Assembly (NCBI GenBank): GCA_002409365.1
Contig: DHUW01000054.1
Location: forward strand, 12,814-21,027
Origin: Anaerolineaceae bacterium UBA5224
Lineage (GTDB): Bacteria; Chloroflexota; Anaerolineae; Anaerolineales; Anaerolineaceae
Direction of reading: 5' to 3'
DNA: 8,214 nucleotides
Below the pieces are notes generated by a model that saw nothing but the letters and a program-made list of their open reading frames with translations, was not told the DNA's origin and ran no database searches. Positions 6,192-8,214 of the stretch are shown piece by piece. Positions within the stretch are counted from its first letter, which is position 1, and each line of letters starts with the position of its first letter. A program made the translations under genes and the position numbers.

Positions 6192-6929
6192 TTATTGCCC
6201 TGCAGAACATCCCGGAACATTTTTGGTAGTAGTGCCAGCGTTTAAGGCAAAACCGAAGTAAGGGGAAGGGTCCAATGTGTTTTCGATACGTAACTCGTTC
6301 AGATATTTACCTTTACCGTCGTCCTTCACAATGGAGACATGCAGGTGGATACCTGTAGGAAAACCTGGATTACCCGAAAAATTGCCCTGGTAACCGAGCA
6401 GATCGCCTTGTTGGACGGGAAAGTCCAGGGTTCCGGCAGGATAAACCTTATCGATCAAGGAATTTCCATCCTGATCAGCAAGATGGGTCATATAAACCCA
6501 AATTTGTTGACCAGGGTTGAGCGGATCTTCAGGAATGCGCAAAATCAGGCTCGATTTCCAATCACTCTCGCGAGTAAGAAATCCGTCATATGGAGCATAG
6601 ACAGGCGTTTGCCCCACTCCCTTACCGCCAAAGATATCCAGCCCGGTATGTATTTTCAACGGTGTGAAAGAGTCGTCGTAAAGGTAACCGATAAAACCAT
6701 GCGTCGGCAGAACAAATGGTGCTTCTCCACAGCGGGTCAGAGCTTCAAGCTTCCAATCCTTGTGTTTTTCCGGATGGCGGATGTAATCCATCACCGTCTT
6801 ATTGCGCCCGCTCGTCCAGGTGCGGAAATATGCGGCTATCCGCTTGCCAAACAACGAACCAACTGTCAATGTACCAATCAGAACGACCGCAAGGATAATG
6901 AGCAGTGCCTTCTTTGTTTTCCCATTCAT
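6192..6929 (-). CDS. Membrane-anchored M23 (LytM/lysostaphin-type) peptidase
   Basis: The 245-residue protein has a short basic N-terminus and one hydrophobic segment (about residues 8-27, LLIILAVVLIGTLTVGSLF), either an uncleaved anchor or signal peptide. The rest is outside the membrane. The M23 catalytic set is complete: HTGLD gives zinc ligands His94 and Asp98, MTHL gives His149, and HLHV gives His195 and zinc ligand His197. YAPYDGFL (111-118) and QQGDLLGYQGN (173-183) are the family's beta-strand landmarks. Known members cut peptide cross-links in murein or act as glycyl-glycine peptidases. If the host is one of the Chloroflexota that lack typical murein, the substrate is an open question. 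The ATG at 6929 lacks a ribosome-binding site and follows a TATAAT by seven bases. It is first in the minus-strand run. Confidence 0.88.
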   Translation of the reverse strand: MNGKTKKALLIILAVVLIGTLTVGSLFGKRIAAYFRTWTSGRNKTVMDYIRHPEKHKDWKLEALTRCGEAPFVLPTHGFIGYLYDDSFTPLKIHTGLDIFGGKGVGQTPVYAPYDGFLTRESDWKSSLILRIPEDPLNPGQQIWVYMTHLADQDGNSLIDKVYPAGTLDFPVQQGDLLGYQGNFSGNPGFPTGIHLHVSIVKDDGKGKYLNELRIENTLDPSPYFGFALNAGTTTKNVPGCSAGQ

Positions 6930-6936
6930 CCGCTTG

Positions 6937-6942
6937 ATTATA
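6937..6942 (-). promoter_or_regulatory. -10 box of the M23 peptidase gene, leaderless arrangement
   Basis: A perfect TATAAT on the minus strand ends seven bases before the ATG at 6929. No Shine-Dalgarno fits in the gap; a GGAG further up lies on the wrong side of the -10. The geometry is almost the same as for miaB. The candidate -35 at 17 bases is weak. Confidence 0.5.
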
Positions 6943-7222
6943 ATTCGAACTCCTGCAAGCCTTGATTTAAAATCTTCGTACTTTTACTGCGAAGGACGAC
7001 TCTACCCTGGCACTGAAGCGAACAAGGTCAATGCCATCCCAAAAAGCGGGTCGCTACAACAACAGGAGACCATGGAAGGTCCCTCTCTACATCATGCAGT
7101 ATCTTAAGCCCAACCTCTCCAGGGAAAACAGTCCGCAAATCCATGGAAGTATCAGGTTTAACTTGATATTCGTACGACCAAAGTTGTAAAATCTCAAATA
7201 TCCTTGGAACTAATTGCGGGCT
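6938..7222 (-). pseudogene. Possible decayed reading frame with one in-frame TGA
   Basis: On the minus strand one frame stays open from 7222 down to a TAA at 6938-6940, broken only by TGA at 7028-7030. The first part (64 codons) reads as plausible protein, for example VPRIFEILQLWSYEYQV and DLPWSPVVVATRFLGW; after the TGA comes RVVLRSKSTKILNQGLQEF. The only ATG (7144) would give 38 residues and has no ribosome-binding site. The opposite strand is also open over 6971-7189 (ATG at 7031, 52 residues), rich in Arg, Asn, Pro and Ser as antisense frames often are. I recognise neither product. It is a gene remnant or chance; the rest of this 350-base gap holds only the flanking promoters. Confidence 0.25.
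7163..7192 (+). promoter_or_regulatory. Predicted promoter of the repeat-protein gene
   Basis: TTGATA (7163-7168) and TAAAAT (7187-7192), each five of six consensus bases, are separated by 18 bases. The start would be near 7199, giving a leader of about 80 bases before the ATG at 7280. I see no strong hairpin or known riboswitch in that leader. Confidence 0.45.
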
Positions 7223-7279
7223 TTACTCGTCATAATAAAACAAGACCTGATTACCTGGTTACTATGTAAAGGAGTGGTA

Positions 7280-8214
7280 ATGAAAACTAAAAGACTATTC
7301 GCAATCCTATTGGCAATCACAATGCTCGTTCCAGCATTCCTGGGCGCAAGCAAAGTTGAAGCCTCCTATCCAAGTTTCACCATCGCTGACGTGAAAACTG
7401 ACGTATCAGTCACGATCCTTACAAAAGATATCCCCAAGAATTTGAATTTCAAAGTTCTGCTGGGTGAATACAATACCCGCGGTGAAAATGGCATCGATGT
7501 TGCCCACTTTAACTCTGCGGACGGCGGTTCCTTCCAGGTAACCGTCGATATCCCGGCAGCCCTCAAAGGGCGCGCCATGATTTCCATCCGCATCGAAAGT
7601 CTGACGGGTGGATACTATTATTACAACTGGTTCTGGAATAATAAAGACAACGGCACCTGGCCTGGCGGCAAACCGCCCGTTTCAGTACCCCCTGTTGCTC
7701 CAGTGTATCCATCCTTCAGCATTAAGGCTGTCGAGGCTGGTAAGACTGTGACGATCTCGGCTGTGAATTTCCCCAAAAGCCATGAATTTGTGGTCCGCAT
7801 GGGCAACTATGGCACACTGGGCATTGGCGGAGTTGTCGCAGCTGAAGTAACCTCAAGCGATACAGGTGCATTTGAAGCTACATTCCCGATCCCGGCTGAA
7901 CTGACAGGGAAAGATATCATCGCCATACGCCTGGACGCCAAGGTAGGCGGTTGGTATGCCTTTAACTGGTTCTATAACAAAACTGCGACTGTACCTGCCC
8001 CGGCACCCCAACCGACACCTGCGCCGGTTGTCAAGTATCCCACTTTCAGCATTAAAGCCGTTCTGAAAGATACAACCGTTACAATCAGCGGTATTGATTT
8101 TCCTGCCAACACTGATTTCACGGTCCTGATGGGCAAAATGTGGACCCAGGCAATAGGTGGCATCCAGGTAGCTGAATTCAATACAGGTGCTGGTGGATCT
8201 TTTGAAGCCACATT
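7280..8214 (+). CDS. Secreted modular repeat protein (3' partial)
   Basis: The gene starts at an ATG with GGAG five bases upstream and is open to the window end; 311 residues are visible. Residues 1-28 form a signal peptide: basic MKTKR, hydrophobic LFAILLAITMLVPAFLGA, cleavage probably after VEA. The mature part is built of 92-residue beta-rich modules at 30-121, 143-234 and from 253 (cut by the window edge). They are joined by Pro-rich linkers of 21 and 18 residues, the second reading VPAPAPQPTPAP. Each module opens YP(S/T)F(S/T)I, has VTI and FxV(x)MG-like strands, and closes G-G-x-Y-x-x-N-W-F. No catalytic motif or cysteine is seen. I associate this module type with uncharacterised Anaerolineae surface proteins, from memory. 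A role in the cell envelope or adhesion is inference; anchor and full length are outside the window. Confidence 0.8.
   Translation, partial: MKTKRLFAILLAITMLVPAFLGASKVEASYPSFTIADVKTDVSVTILTKDIPKNLNFKVLLGEYNTRGENGIDVAHFNSADGGSFQVTVDIPAALKGRAMISIRIESLTGGYYYYNWFWNNKDNGTWPGGKPPVSVPPVAPVYPSFSIKAVEAGKTVTISAVNFPKSHEFVVRMGNYGTLGIGGVVAAEVTSSDTGAFEATFPIPAELTGKDIIAIRLDAKVGGWYAFNWFYNKTATVPAPAPQPTPAPVVKYPTFSIKAVLKDTTVTISGIDFPANTDFTVLMGKMWTQAIGGIQVAEFNTGAGGSFEAT
7367..8214 (+). repeat. Three protein-level modules of about 92 residues
   Basis: The modules are encoded at 7367-7642, 7706-7981 and 8036 to the window end. Modules 1 and 2 align without gaps at 39 of 92 residues; modules 2 and 3 agree at 30 of the 59 visible. 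Similarity at DNA level is modest, so duplication is old and constrained at protein level, with linkers diverging fastest. Confidence 0.8.

Noticed and set aside
6934..6960. TTCGAAT/TTCGAAC, considered as a tRNA T-loop
   Set aside because: The flanking bases do not form a T-arm stem on either strand and no acceptor or anticodon arm can be found nearby.
6339..6965. A 208-codon plus-strand reading frame opposite the M23 gene
   Set aside because: It is antisense to a gene with a full M23 catalytic set and a signal segment, has no ribosome-binding site, and its product is Arg/Gln/Cys-rich with no recognisable motif.
7070..7149. Nine-base direct repeat CCATGGAAG (7070-7078 and 7141-7149)
   Set aside because: It is short and isolated, with no inverted ends or element between the copies; chance or remnant duplication is enough.
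1..8214. CRISPR array, insertion sequence, integrase, toxin-antitoxin pair or phage genes
   Set aside because: No regularly spaced repeats, transposase motifs, paired small genes or phage-type proteins were seen on either strand.

Overview
The window reads as ordinary bacterial chromosome of about 50% GC. It most resembles a member of the Chloroflexota, probably class Anaerolineae. That placement is inference. It rests on the C-terminal reading frame with its repeated module ending in an aromatic NWF(Y/W)NN-like motif, on the secreted metallopeptidase with a MAM-like C-terminal half, and on the general look of MiaB, the asparaginase and the STAS protein. No rRNA or tRNA gene is present to fix the taxonomy.

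Layout, left to right. (a) 1-1368 (+): the 3' part of a large secreted zinc-metallopeptidase-like protein, open at the left edge. (b) 1369-1596: a convergent gap with two hairpin repeats and a strong intrinsic terminator. (c) 1597-1929 (-): a stand-alone STAS (anti-sigma-antagonist-type) protein. (d) 1930-2046: a divergent promoter region serving the STAS gene and miaB. (e) 2047-3357 (+): miaB, tRNA methylthiotransferase, apparently leaderless. (f) 3358-3555: a second convergent gap holding the same two kinds of hairpin repeat. (g) 3556-6929 (-): a four-gene run in transcription order M23 peptidase, degenerate metallo-beta-lactamase-fold protein, class 3 (Rhizobium-type) L-asparaginase, endonuclease III. 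The last three genes are separated by only 2-3 bases and are surely one transcript. (h) 6930-7279: a 350-base gap with the promoters of both flanking genes and a possible decayed reading frame. (i) 7280-8214 (+): the 5' part of a secreted protein built from about 92-residue repeats, running off the right edge.

How the parts fit. miaB (tRNA modification), nth (base-excision repair) and asparaginase (nitrogen and amino-acid metabolism) are housekeeping genes. The two edge genes and the membrane-anchored M23 peptidase act outside the membrane. The least explained item is the metallo-beta-lactamase-fold protein between the peptidase and asparaginase: the fold is recognisable but nearly all metal ligands are gone, and it is translationally tied to asparaginase. 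I see no defence island, CRISPR array, transposon, integrase or biosynthetic cluster. The more unusual signals are that pseudo-enzyme, two TATAAT boxes only 7-8 bases from start codons (leaderless mRNAs), paired hairpin repeats confined to the two convergent gaps, and the modular surface protein.
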